Source: JAYPHU01 sp038127535 (GTDB taxonomy: Bacteria; Pseudomonadota; Alphaproteobacteria; Rhodospirillales; UBA2165). From it: a stretch of DNA of 64,000 bases. The stretch is from NCBI GenBank assembly GCA_038127535.1, contig JAYPHU010000011.1, forward strand, positions 34,361 through 98,360, read 5' to 3'. A program made the position numbers and the translations under genes. Of this stretch, positions 27,136 to 36,576 are shown in pieces (positions within the stretch are counted from its first letter, which is position 1; every line of letters starts with the position of its first letter). The notes beneath the pieces are model-generated. The model was not told the DNA's origin and ran no database searches. It saw only the letters and a list, made by a program, of their open reading frames with translations.

Positions 27136-27228
27136 TTACGAACCAATGGCGTTCACGACGAACACCATGATAACCGTTAAAATCAGGCCACTGATGATGG
27201 CTGATTGCAATGAACCTAATGGATTCAT
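27136..27228 (-). CDS. 30-residue single-helix membrane peptide
   Basis: ATG 27226-27228 preceded by AAGGGGAG at good spacing encodes MNPLGSLQSAIISGLILTVI followed by MVFVVNAIGS, one clear membrane helix with almost no charge. It lies 24 bases upstream of the PuuD-like gene, on the same strand and with a near-identical leader (AAGGGGAGTTATCTC versus AAGGGAGAGTTATC). The arrangement suggests a small subunit co-expressed with the membrane protein, like the miniature subunits of cytochrome oxidases. No family recognised. Confidence 0.6.
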   Translation of the reverse strand: MNPLGSLQSAIISGLILTVIMVFVVNAIGS

Positions 27229-27344
27229 GAGATAACTCCCCTTTCTCTTACCTATGGTCGTGGATACATACAAAAAGCATGGCGCCATTGTAGGTCCACT
27301 CGCTGACCAAAGTACAGCAAGCACCAAACCTAGTGGCCCAAGGC

Positions 27345-28649
27345 TTACCGATTTATTAACGTGGTGTTCCAAGCACCTAGGAATTCTGCCGCTTTTTGGC
27401 CCGACCGCACAGCCCCTTCGATGGTAGCGGGTAAGTCGGTGTTGGTCCAGTCGCCGGCCAAAAACAAGTTTTTCCAACGAGTCGCCGAATCGGGCCTCCG
27501 CCGGTTTTGTTCCGGCGTTTGCGCAATTGTCGCCCGTTTTTCCTTGATGACCCGGTTGGGTGGAACCGGCAGATCACCTGAACTCGTGATCTTTGCGACC
27601 TCCGCCCAAATCTTCTCCGCAATCGATTCAGAGGACTGTTCGGCCAGTTCCGTTGCCGCGCTCACCGTCACGGAAATCACGTCGCCCCGCTGAAACAACC
27701 AGTGGCCAACCCCGCCGATCAGGCCCAGGAAGGGCACGCCGTCGGGTAGAGTAACCCCCTCATCGACTCTGAAATGAACATTGACGATGGGCCGGAATTC
27801 AGTGGGCACAATCTGCTCCGGCACCAGGAGGGAGACCTCTCGCGGCGGTAGCGCCAGGATCACCGCTTCGTTATCCATCAGTTCGGTCTCGGCGCCAACC
27901 GCCTCAAAGCCAATGACTTGGTCGTCTTTTAAATTCAGCGCCGCAATGCGAGAACCGAAACTGACCTCCCCTTGCCGTTCTTGGATATAGGATAGCGCCG
28001 GTTCCACCAGGCTGGCGGAGAGGCCTTCGGGCATAAAAAACGGCCGGGCGAACATGGGCCCCCGCAGCATAGTGCGCTCCAGCATTTGTCCGATCAGCTT
28101 TGCCGAACCTTCCTCGGCGGCCGTGTTTAGCACCGCGGCGCACAGAGGTTCCCAAAATCGCTCGAAGATCGGTGTGCCGGGCTCAACCAGCTCGCCCAGA
28201 AAGTGGTCTTCGGGCAGGGTCGTTAATTCCTGCATCAATTTGTAGTCATTGAACGACGTGCCCGGAACGCGCCGCCACGGCATCAACAACCACAGAGGAA
28301 CTTTGGCGCTGCCGGGCCTGAGCGTCCATGTCTCATCGGTGCCGAGATCGACAAACGGGAAGGAAATGTCGCCTGGTTCCAGCAGATGGTTGCTGCCGAT
28401 GGTCCGCAGATACTCAAACAGCGACGGATTGCCGCCTAAGACCAAATGGTTGCCGTTGTCGATCAGCCGGCCGATCTTGTCGTCATATAGGGATCGGCAG
28501 CGTCCCCCGGCGTGGTTGGCGGACTCATGAAGGCTCACCTGCAGTCCCAGCTCCAAACAGCGGACCGCGGCCGCAAGGCCTGCCATACCGGCGCCGAAGA
28601 TATGGACGCGGGCGGGGAGGGGGTCGGAAACTGATATTGGCTCGATCAT
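27345..28649 (-). CDS. hpnE: Hydroxysqualene dehydroxylase HpnE
   Basis: FAD-dependent enzyme that reduces hydroxysqualene to squalene in bacterial hopanoid synthesis. The 434-residue protein has the dinucleotide motif VHIFGAGMAGLAAAVRCLELG, a GGRCRSLYDD segment, and the C-terminal FLAGDWTNTDLPATIEGAVRSG FAD-binding motif of the amine-oxidase superfamily. ATG 28649 was chosen because the conserved N-terminus starts there; a longer open frame upstream has no homology. It is divergent from the NDUFAF6-like gene. HpnC, HpnD and the cyclase HpnF are not in the window, so the pathway must be completed elsewhere. Confidence 0.85.
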   Translation of the reverse strand: MIEPISVSDPLPARVHIFGAGMAGLAAAVRCLELGLQVSLHESANHAGGRCRSLYDDKIGRLIDNGNHLVLGGNPSLFEYLRTIGSNHLLEPGDISFPFVDLGTDETWTLRPGSAKVPLWLLMPWRRVPGTSFNDYKLMQELTTLPEDHFLGELVEPGTPIFERFWEPLCAAVLNTAAEEGSAKLIGQMLERTMLRGPMFARPFFMPEGLSASLVEPALSYIQERQGEVSFGSRIAALNLKDDQVIGFEAVGAETELMDNEAVILALPPREVSLLVPEQIVPTEFRPIVNVHFRVDEGVTLPDGVPFLGLIGGVGHWLFQRGDVISVTVSAATELAEQSSESIAEKIWAEVAKITSSGDLPVPPNRVIKEKRATIAQTPEQNRRRPDSATRWKNLFLAGDWTNTDLPATIEGAVRSGQKAAEFLGAWNTTLINR

Positions 28650-28738
28650 AAGCGCACGGCGGTATTGGAGAGGACGGAAAAAAACTACCACGCCACGCAT
28701 CTTTTTACAGGTGCGCAATTTTATGGCAATGGAAGAGC

Positions 28739-29611
28739 ATGACCGAACCCACCGCACATCTTGTCGAAGAGCTGCGCCGCCACGATTGGGACCGGTTCAT
28801 GTGTGCCTTGTTTGCCCCGGCGGCTCGGCGGGACGGGCTTTATGCCTTGCTGGCCTTCAACCTGGAGGTTGCCAAAAACAGGGAAGTGGTCAGCGAACCG
28901 CTGATCGGGGAAATGCGATTGCAGTGGTGGCGGGATGCGATTGAGAAGGTTTACTCAAGCGGTCCCGAACCGGTGGCGGGTCACTATGTTCTGGAACATC
29001 TGCCGGGGCTGATTCATGAGCGTGGTTTGAGCCGTCAATGGTTCGACGCCATGCTGGATGCCCGCCAAGTTGATCTCGTCAACGAGCCATTCGCCGATCT
29101 GCATGCACTAATCGACTACGCGGACGCCACCTCCGCATCGCTCAACATGCTGATGCTGGAGTCTTTCCGTGGCAACAGTCCCGTGGCGGATGACAAATGG
29201 GATGAGGTGTGCGAAGCCGCGCGCGGCATCGGGATCGCCTGGGCTATGATCGGGTTGATGCGGGCGATCCCCAATTGGGCCGGGCAGGGACGCAGCCCGT
29301 TGCCGCCAAGTCTGTTGGACGAATGCGGATTGACGCCCGAGCAGGACTTAACACCGGGCGAGGACTTCGGCGCCGGCGCGGCGGTGGAGAGACTCTGCCG
29401 GATCGCGCGGGAAAAGGTGGCGGCAGCCCGGCAGCGGCGGCGGTCAGTGCCGCGTAAATTCCGGAGCGTCATGCTACCGGCGGCGCTGATCGATTCCCAC
29501 GTCTCGGCATTGGAGAGAACGGGTTTCAACCCGTACCTCATCAAACCGGTGCATGGCCGCGCTGGCCAACAGATCAAACTAGTGATTAAGGCCGTAGCCG
29601 GAGGCTATTAG
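28739..29611 (+). CDS. NDUFAF6-like squalene/phytoene-synthase-fold protein
   Basis: A 290-residue isoprenoid-synthase-fold protein: LRRHDWDRFMCALFAPAARRDGLYALLAFN, MRLQWWRDAIEKVY, and YADATSASLNMLMLESF. True squalene and phytoene synthases have two Asp-rich metal motifs; here the first is AFNLEVAKNREVV, with no DDxxD, so prenyl transfer is unlikely. This matches the NDUFAF6-type branch, assembly factors of respiratory complex I. Adjacent hpnE makes a squalene role tempting, but the missing Asp motifs argue against it. In alphaproteobacteria this gene usually lies near secDF, NDUFAF3-like and trmFO, as here. Confidence 0.82.
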   Translation: MTEPTAHLVEELRRHDWDRFMCALFAPAARRDGLYALLAFNLEVAKNREVVSEPLIGEMRLQWWRDAIEKVYSSGPEPVAGHYVLEHLPGLIHERGLSRQWFDAMLDARQVDLVNEPFADLHALIDYADATSASLNMLMLESFRGNSPVADDKWDEVCEAARGIGIAWAMIGLMRAIPNWAGQGRSPLPPSLLDECGLTPEQDLTPGEDFGAGAAVERLCRIAREKVAAARQRRRSVPRKFRSVMLPAALIDSHVSALERTGFNPYLIKPVHGRAGQQIKLVIKAVAGGY

Positions 29612-31967
29612 CGCTAATCGGGGAGTTGTTGTACAAGTGATCGGAGCGCGCCGTCCAGTCAATATTCATGATATCCAGCGCCGTGATCACCGGGAATACC
29701 GGCAGCCCACCGGCCTCGTGCAGCCGGATCGCCCCGTGGTTCATGTCCGGGAAGACATCCCGCGTGTCATCGAACTTCCGGATTTCCAGAATGGTGACCC
29801 TGTCTTGCTGCGTATTTTTGCTGCGCCAGACATAGGTCGGATTAGGCTGCCGCGGCCGGTCGAACTGTGCAATGATCCGCTTCCAGACGTCCGTGGATTG
29901 GCCGAACCGGGCCCGAAGGAGGGCCATCACATCGTCGAAGTTGCCGGAATTGAACATTGCGAGGAAATGGCTCGACTTGGATTTGTCATAGCGGGCGATA
30001 GCGCGGGAGCCCTGATAGAAGGACGTGTTGACCTGGAACGCGTGTTCGATCTGGCGAGGCCAGTCCACCGGCACGATGCAGAATGATACTTTGCCTAGTT
30101 TTTTGTGCACGCACGCGTCCGGTTCAGCAATTCCTCTCGGGAGCTGCGGCTGACCAGTTGAAATCGAGTCGCCAATGGTCATTAGAACGTTCCTGAGGGG
30201 CTGGCGCAATTTGGCCAGCGGTGCATTCCTGGAAACGCGTCGCACTGCCGGCGTTTCACTGCCCTGCCGGCCGGTCACCTCGGCCTGCGCGCGACGTGCC
30301 TCCGGCGTGTCGTCGCTCAACCGGGCGATCTGCGTCATCGGCGCGTTGGGTCGAGGCCGGCTCCTGGGTGCCGGTTTCTCAATCTTCTCGGTAAAGATAT
30401 TTTCACGCTGGACAGCACGCCGTCAGGGGCCTTTTCGGCGGCGGCGAGCCTGCGCGGCGGCGTCTGGTTTCTGACGGTTGTCGACGCTGCCGTCCGGCCG
30501 GTTATCTCTTTCCGGGTTCGCCGGGGAAGTGACCCAATGTCGATCCGCTTGGCGAATTCGTTCGAAGTGTTCCGTTGCGGTGCGGCCTCTCTCGACGGGG
30601 CCGACGCCACGGGCAGTGGGATGCGCGGGCGTTCCTCGAAACTCTCGGCGGCTCAAACGGATCACCTAACCGGGACGGATCAGCCATCGCCGATCCGAAC
30701 CGGGATGACCGGCACCGGCGTCGGACGCGCCAGGGGCAGCGGTTCGGGCAATTTATCAGGTGAGGCATCCTGCTGACGCGTCGCGGGGGGCGGGCGGGGA
30801 CTTGGCCGCCTCGAGCCGCGCAGTTTCCTGGCTGACTTCTCGTTCCTCCGGATATTCATCGGGCCGTTCCTTCTTGCTGAAGAACTTGCCCAAACCGCTA
30901 ACCATCATGCTCAGCAGGCCTCTTTCGTCCTCTTCGGTCTTCGCGGCTTCATTCGCCGGCTGAGCGTCCGGCATCGGCTTCGCCGGGGCCTTGGCTTCGG
31001 TAATTTCATGTGTTTCGAGCGGCGGCTCCTGATCTTCCATCACTGATCGGGCTGCGGCGTAGAACGGTTTTCGTTCGGGAACTGGAATTTATTGCCCATC
31101 GGTTTCGACCCGGAGGTCCTGTCTTTGTTCCGCCGCAACCGGTAGTGCGGATACCTCGATGAACGGGTCACCCGGTCTGATCTTGCGGGTGGATTGAATT
31201 TTCCCGTCCGGTCCGATGACAATAACGGTCGAGGATGCTTCCTGTGGCGCTGTTGGCGATGAGAGGTTCGCCTCAGCCGGTGCCGTATTTCTGCTTTGTG
31301 CGGCGGCCAGCGCCTGCGCAGCGGCAGCTAGCTTCTCTGCACTTCCTTCTTACCGTCTCATCTCCGCCGATTGGGCGATTGCTGCGGCCGCTTACGGCTC
31401 CCTTGCTCGTTGAGGCGGCTCCTCTGGCAAGGCTTTTGGGGCCGGCCGTGCAACGACAGGGACAGGTGCCTGAACCGCCGGCTGTACAGCTGGACGTTGA
31501 TCTCCAACCACCACCTCGGGTGCAGCCTCCGGGGAGGGCTAGTTGATCGTCGCGGTCACCGCCGGTACGGGCGTTCAGGCGGCGGCTTGGGTCCGGGTCT
31601 TTTGCTGCTGTTGCAGCTGTCTGGCCAAGATTAAATATTGCGCTACTTCGAAATAACCGCTGCTGATTGCCAGGTCGAACGGGGTCTGGCCCTTTGAATT
31701 CCGCATTGAAACGCCCGCACCCGCATCAACGATGGAACGCACCGCATGCGGGTTGTTATTGCGGACAGCGGTAAACAGATGTCTCTGCAGGGCGGGATCG
31801 GTTTTCGCGGCGACCGGGATGCTGGCGCTTTGATCATGCACGATGAACAGCCCTGTCACCGGACCGGACAGCGCGAAGACCGCAGCGATTCCCGCCATGG
31901 CGCACACACCTCCAAATTGAGACGCAGGCGGGGAGACTTGCGCCGACAGTTTGCTTTCCCAGTTCAC
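29586..31967 (-). pseudogene. Large ankyrin/proline-rich membrane protein, heavily decayed
   Basis: On the minus strand the frame starting ATG 31967 encodes a signal-anchor-like helix (AGIAAVFALSGPVTGLFIV) and one or two ankyrin repeats (LFTAVRNNNPHAVRSIVDAGA and GQTPFDLAISSGYFEVAQYL). It then continues in the same frame through a Pro/Ala/Glu-rich region, interrupted by TGA 31575-31577, TAG 31539-31541, TAA 31392-31394, TAA 31350-31352 and TAA 31089-31091. The region includes STVIVIGPDGKIQST, the end of a strand-rich domain. Near 30790 a frameshift occurs (PDKLPEPLPLARPTPVPV is in another frame), with further shifts before about 30450. The final part from about 30440 returns to the first frame and has a conserved-looking domain (VPVDWPRQIEHAFQVNTSFYQG ending ITALDIMNIDW). 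It also overlaps the end of the NDUFAF6-like gene by 26 bases. It is dead or needs heavy recoding. Confidence 0.7.
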
Positions 31968-32136
31968 TCTGAATCTTGTCGTCAGCTTAAATTAAGCAAC
32001 TTCTGGAACAAGCCTGCCAGCAAACATGTCCTCCAACCCAGATGATGCCGCTTTTGCTTTGGCCTGTCGATACGCTCCGGTGGATCACGTTTACATAATG
32101 AAAAATTGACGGGGGAAAACGGAATTTATCTGTGAA

Positions 32137-33507
32137 TTACGACATCCAGGCGCCGATTGCCTCGCGGGCGCGGGCAGCGTACGCGGCGCGCCGGTCCTTC
32201 CCCCTTAGATTCTTGATTTTATTTCCATTTTTGTCCACGCGGGGCATTTCCAGCGGCGGAAAAAGCCCGAAATTAATGTTCATCGGCTGGTAGGTTTTTG
32301 CGTCCCCGCCACCTGTAATATGGTCCAGCAATGCGCCCATGGCGATGACCGATTCGGGTCGATTAATATGGGCATCCAAGCGCTCACAACCGGCGAATCG
32401 CCCCGCCAGCAACCCGACAGCGGCGCTCTCCACGTAGCCTTCGCAGCCGGTAATCTGACCGGCGAAGCGCAGCCGGGGGTCGGCCTTCAGCCGGAGGGTC
32501 TCGTCCAATAGCTTGGGCCCGTTGATGAAGGTGTTGCGATGGATCCCGCCCAGCCGGGCGAACTCGGCATTCTCCAGGCCGGGTATGGCGCGGAAGATCC
32601 GCGACTGCTCGCCGTGCCGGAGCTTGGTCTGAAACCCGACGATGTTGTAGAGGGTGCCAAGCGCATTGTCCTGGCGAAGCTGCACAACCGCGTGGGGTTT
32701 CTTATCGGGAGCGTGTGGATTGGTCAGCCCCACCGGCTTCATCGGACCGAAGGCCAGGGTCTCGCGCCCCCGTTCCGCCATCACCTCGATGGGCAGGCAA
32801 CCCTCGAAATACGGCGTATTCTCCTCCCATTCGTGGAAGGTCAGCTTTTCGGCGGTCAGCAGGTTATCGATGAAAGCGTTGTACTGGGCCTCGTCCAACG
32901 GGCAATTGATATAGTCCGCCCCGTCCCCTTTGTCGTAGCGGGACTGAAACCACGCTTTCGACAGATCAATGCTGTCCTTGTGCACAATGGGCGCAATCGC
33001 ATCGAAAAACGCCAGCCCGTCATCACCGGTGAGCTCGGCGACGGCCTTGGCCAATGGCTCGGAGGTCAGCGGGCCGGTGGCGATGATGACGCTGTCCCAG
33101 TCTTCCGGCGGCAGGCCTGCGACCTCTTCCCGTTCAATGGTGATTAGGGGTTCCGCCTCCAGCGCCGCCTGCACATATTGGCTGAACGCGTCACGGTCAA
33201 CCGCTAAGGCCCCGCCTGCCGGAACCTTGTTAGCGTCGGCGGCCTGCATAATTAACGAACCGCAACGCCGCATCTCCTCGTGTAGCAGGCCGACCGCATT
33301 GTGATCAGCATCGTCCGAGCGAAAGGAGTTGGAGCAGACCAGCTCCGCCAGCCCATCCGTCTGATGCGCATCGGTGGTCCGGTGGGGCCGCATCTCGTGC
33401 AGGATCGCCGGCACACCGGCTTTCGCCAGCTGCCAGGCGGCTTCGGAGCCGGCCAGGCCACCGCCGATGATGTGCACAGGACTCAGATTGTCGGGATCGT
33501 CAGACAT
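32137..33507 (-). CDS. trmFO: Methylenetetrahydrofolate-tRNA-(uracil-5-)-methyltransferase TrmFO
   Basis: Folate- and FAD-dependent enzyme that makes ribothymidine at position 54 of tRNA in bacteria lacking TrmA. The 456-residue protein has the GidA/TrmFO N-terminal motif VHIIGGGLAGSEAAWQLAKAG, HEMRPHRTTDAHQTDGLAELVCSNSF, and C-terminal INFGLFPPLEMP. ATG 33507 is taken; a GTG three codons upstream could also be used. Located near the NDUFAF6-like gene as in many alphaproteobacteria. Confidence 0.96.
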   Translation of the reverse strand: MSDDPDNLSPVHIIGGGLAGSEAAWQLAKAGVPAILHEMRPHRTTDAHQTDGLAELVCSNSFRSDDADHNAVGLLHEEMRRCGSLIMQAADANKVPAGGALAVDRDAFSQYVQAALEAEPLITIEREEVAGLPPEDWDSVIIATGPLTSEPLAKAVAELTGDDGLAFFDAIAPIVHKDSIDLSKAWFQSRYDKGDGADYINCPLDEAQYNAFIDNLLTAEKLTFHEWEENTPYFEGCLPIEVMAERGRETLAFGPMKPVGLTNPHAPDKKPHAVVQLRQDNALGTLYNIVGFQTKLRHGEQSRIFRAIPGLENAEFARLGGIHRNTFINGPKLLDETLRLKADPRLRFAGQITGCEGYVESAAVGLLAGRFAGCERLDAHINRPESVIAMGALLDHITGGGDAKTYQPMNINFGLFPPLEMPRVDKNGNKIKNLRGKDRRAAYAARAREAIGAWMS

Positions 33508-33683
33508 GGCGTTCACATACGCGTCCCCGGAGAGCCGCGCAAGCGTGTTCGCCGCAGGAGATCATCCAGGGCTGCGGCGTTAACCGATGACCCATGATCT
33601 GTGATGTAATTTACAGTCGATCTTCCCATATAGGTATTAGGTTGTCTTGTTGGGACGCTGTCCCAGGCGGATGGAGACTCTGA

Positions 33684-33893
33684 GTGAGCGACGAACAACA
33701 GTTGGACGAGCCCGAGGTTAAGGTTGTCAAGGCCGTGCAGACGCTGGACGAGCTGCTGCAGGAAGAGGGCGCGATGTGGACCAAAGTGTCGCAGCCTCAG
33801 TTTGCTTCAAGGTCTCGAAAGATGGCTGCGCACGCTATGACGACATTTGGGGCGGGTAGATGCAACGTCCTTCTACGAAAATATATCCACTAG
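33684..33893 (+). CDS. Short hypothetical protein (69 codons)
   Basis: A GTG-started frame with GGAG about 10 bases upstream. Acidic helical N-terminus SDEQQLDEPEVKVVKAVQTLDELLQEEG, then a basic segment. No known family. The end overlaps the start of the DCC-like gene by 34 bases in another frame, so it may be a truncated remnant; the first 55 residues have better coding character than the rest. Low confidence. Confidence 0.35.
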   Translation: MSDEQQLDEPEVKVVKAVQTLDELLQEEGAMWTKVSQPQFASRSRKMAAHAMTTFGAGRCNVLLRKYIH

Positions 33894-34282
33894 CAAATGC
33901 CTGTCTCGCCAATGAGGGATTTGCATTCAAAGTCAATAACACGACCGTTCTCTATGATGGGTCCTGCCCTCTTTGCCGCCACGAAATCAATTTCTATAAA
34001 CGTTTGAAGGAATCAATAAGGATCGAGCGGCGAGACTTGTCCTTGATGAAAGTCCGCCAATTGTCGTCGGGTCTTTCCCGCAACTCCGCCTTGAAACGTT
34101 TCCCTGTGCGGACTTGCGACGGCTAGCTCTTAAGCGATTGCATGACGTTTGTACACCTTTGGTCGAATATACCCCGATTGGCTTTCTTTGGAAAAGTCGG
34201 ACGCCTGCCCGTGATTTCTAACCTAATCAAACTGTTTTACAGGAGTTTTCTATACTGCAGACCTGCAGCTCAACAGTTTTGA
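33860..34282 (+). pseudogene. DCC-family (DUF393) thiol-disulfide oxidoreductase with in-frame TAG
   Basis: The frame from ATG 33860 to TGA 34280-34282 contains one TAG at 34124-34126. Before it lies the family signature TTVLYDGSCPLCRHEINFYKRL with the DxxCxxC redox motif, then RRDLSLMKV. After it the same frame reads LLSDCMTFVHLWSNIPRL and ends VISNLIKLFYRSFLYCRP, the normal DCC C-terminus with its final Arg-Pro. The stop lies at a CDG-x-LL position where a CAG-encoded Gln would be tolerated. The gene is therefore intact except for one nonsense codon. It lies upstream of a renalase-like/SDR pair, a common partner set. Confidence 0.75.
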
Positions 34283-34389
34283 AGCGATTTGAAGAAAACC
34301 CTGGTTTAACCAAATATTGATGCCAGTATGTTGGGCCGGACCCTCACATGGTTCGGCATGAGACTCTTGGTTTTCTCTGGAGCAAAATT

Positions 34390-35394
34390 ATGAAAAGTAT
34401 TGCGATCATCGGAAGCGGTCTTTCGGGGCTAACGGTGGCACATGCCCTTAAAGACACAGCTGCAGTCACGCTTTTCGAGAAATCCCGGGGGTATGGGGGT
34501 AGGATGGCGACGCGCCGAGCCGATCCCTTTACCTTTGATCACGGGGCTCAATTTTTTAGCGCTAAATCGGACATCTTCAAATCATTTCTCGGCCCGCTCA
34601 TCGATACCGGTATTATTAAAATTTGGCACGCGAGGTTCGCTGAGATCGGACCCGGAGCAGCCTCTTCCATTAGAATATGGAATGAAGACTCGCCACACTA
34701 TGTGGGCACCCCGCAAATGAACTCAATCGGCAAATATCTATCCAAGGGGCTTAACATTAAACTCGGAACACGGGTCGCAGATATCCAAAAAAAAGACCAA
34801 TGGCAACTCACAGATGAAAAGAACGAGAACCTTGGATCATTTAACTGGATTATATCGACCGTCCCTGCCCGACAGGCACTCGATATTCTTCCGTCAACGG
34901 TGAGCTTTTATCCCGACATCGCGAAAATCAAGATGCAGGCGTGTTTTTCATTGATGCTGGGCTTCGAGCAGCCGTTGCCCCTGGCCTTTGATGTCGCCCA
35001 TGTTAGCGGCGCAGATATCAGCTGGGTTTCCGACAACAGTTCAAAGCCGGACCGCCCTGATCACTGCTGCCTAATGATCCATTCCACTAACGCCTGGGCA
35101 GACAAACATCTTATGTCTGACCGGAAGGATGTCCTTCACCATCTTTTTGAACAGACCAGTGATGTCCTCGGACACGACGTCTCGAGCGCAGTTCATAAAG
35201 ATCTTCACGGCTGGCATTTTGCTAATATTGAGAAGCAGTTCGGACCAACTTACTTCCTTGACCCGGATGCTCAGATCGCAGCGTGTGGAGACTGGTGCAT
35301 ACAAGGTAGGATCGAGTCGGCCTTTCTAAGCGGTCACGAACTTGCCTCACGATTGCTGGAACTGATCAGTGTGTCGGGTTCCAAACATGCGTAA
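34390..35394 (+). CDS. Renalase-like FAD-dependent oxidoreductase
   Basis: The 334-residue protein begins SIAIIGSGLSGLTVAHALK, an FAD-binding Rossmann motif, followed by EKSRGYGGRMATRR and FDHGAQFF, the signature of the renalase/NAD(P)-binding amine-oxidase group. The end ACGDWCIQGRIESAFLSG is the C-terminal FAD contact. ATG 34390 is chosen because the homology starts there. It overlaps the next gene by 8 bases. In other bacteria similar proteins are co-located with photolyase, SDR and DCC genes in light- or singlet-oxygen-induced clusters; only part of such a set is present here. Confidence 0.85.
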   Translation: MKSIAIIGSGLSGLTVAHALKDTAAVTLFEKSRGYGGRMATRRADPFTFDHGAQFFSAKSDIFKSFLGPLIDTGIIKIWHARFAEIGPGAASSIRIWNEDSPHYVGTPQMNSIGKYLSKGLNIKLGTRVADIQKKDQWQLTDEKNENLGSFNWIISTVPARQALDILPSTVSFYPDIAKIKMQACFSLMLGFEQPLPLAFDVAHVSGADISWVSDNSSKPDRPDHCCLMIHSTNAWADKHLMSDRKDVLHHLFEQTSDVLGHDVSSAVHKDLHGWHFANIEKQFGPTYFLDPDAQIAACGDWCIQGRIESAFLSGHELASRLLELISVSGSKHA

Positions 35395-36103
35395 TATTGC
35401 CGTCATTGGAAGTAGCGGCGCGATAGGTAGGGCTATGATTGAACGCTTGAGCAGTCTCTATCCTGCGGCAGCTGTTAGTGCGTTTTCAAGAACGTCGCAG
35501 ACCTTCGTCAACCCCCAAATAAAATCCTACAAAATTAACTATGACTCAGAGCCTGCCATATCTCAAGCCGCTGACGCCGCGTCACAACTTGCGCCGCTAG
35601 ACCTGGTTTTCGTCGCGACGGGCAAATTGCATGACCAGAATCATATGCCGGAAAAATCCATCAGGGACTTATCTTCCGGTAAGTTCCTTGATCTGTTCAT
35701 GACGAATACCGTCATTCCCGCTATTATCGCTAAGTATTTCATTCCTAAGTTGGAGACTGATCGGCCAGCAACATTTGCCGCGCTTTCTGCCCGGGTAGGC
35801 AGTATTTCAGATAACTATTTAGGGGGGTGGTATTCCTATCGAGCCTCAAAGGCCGCTCTGAACATGGTTATCAAGAACTTGGCAATTGAAACAGCAAGAA
35901 AGAGAAAGCTGGCGACAATCGTTAGTATGCACCCAGGAACTGTAGAGAGCGATCTTTCAAAGCCTTTCCAAGCTGGTGTTCCTCCAGACAAGCTGTTTAC
36001 GCCAGCGTACGCGGCGGAAAGGCTCTGTGAGGTGCTCGTAAATTTGTCTCCTGAACAAACCGGGAAATGTTTCGCCTGGGATGGAAACGAAATAGAACCT
36101 TGA
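35387..36103 (+). CDS. Short-chain dehydrogenase (C-factor-like)
   Basis: The 238-residue SDR has the NAD(P) motif IAVIGSSGAIGRAMIERL, the active-site ALSAR and YSYRASKAALNMVIKNL (Tyr and Lys of YxxxK), and a HPGTVESDL segment seen in C-factor (CsgA) relatives. ATG 35387 overlaps the upstream gene by 8 bases, so the two are co-translated. Probably contributes to the same stress-linked unit as the renalase-like gene; substrate unknown. Confidence 0.88.
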   Translation: MRNIAVIGSSGAIGRAMIERLSSLYPAAAVSAFSRTSQTFVNPQIKSYKINYDSEPAISQAADAASQLAPLDLVFVATGKLHDQNHMPEKSIRDLSSGKFLDLFMTNTVIPAIIAKYFIPKLETDRPATFAALSARVGSISDNYLGGWYSYRASKAALNMVIKNLAIETARKRKLATIVSMHPGTVESDLSKPFQAGVPPDKLFTPAYAAERLCEVLVNLSPEQTGKCFAWDGNEIEP

Positions 36104-36576
36104 TTAGGGAACAAAGCTAGGATGACGCCTTAACGCATAAGATTCGCGACCCCGCACCAGCTCTAGCCTATAGTCCCGCGGTTATTCCAACATCATTCGA
36201 TGACAAGGTATAGTTCAATGACAAGCAAAAAACGATGCCGCAGAGGCGGCCTCTCCGTGGCGTCGGTTGCGTCCCCTGAGATTAGCCCGCAGATTAGAAC
36301 TATCCGGAATCCCTTAATTGCCGATGGGTTATATTCTGGTGAGAGGGTGTCCGCTTATGGCTAAACCCGGCTGATTTCAAGTCCGCTGTTTCACGGCAGT
36401 TCTGATGCCGAAAACGGTCTGTCTTCGGAGCAGCCTGCGGAGGCGGTGTTGACTCCGTCTCAATGCCCGCAGTACCTCGGCCCGACCGAGTGTGAATCCT
36501 TAATCCATTGACCGGTTTTCCGATTGGTGAGACCATTCCCGTAGCCCCAGTGACGGCGGCGGATAAGGAGGTCTCC
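36104..36576 (+). other. 473-base intergenic stretch without convincing gene
   Basis: A 48-codon open frame at 36218-36364 (MTSKKRCRRGGLSVASVAS) lacks a ribosome site and is not convincing. The rest has no clear terminator or repeat. The last part holds the strong AAGGAGG Shine-Dalgarno of the next gene (36567-36573). Confidence 0.35.

Noticed and set aside
28739..29611. Catalytic squalene or phytoene synthase
   Set aside because: Both Asp-rich metal motifs are absent; the NDUFAF6-like branch fits better.
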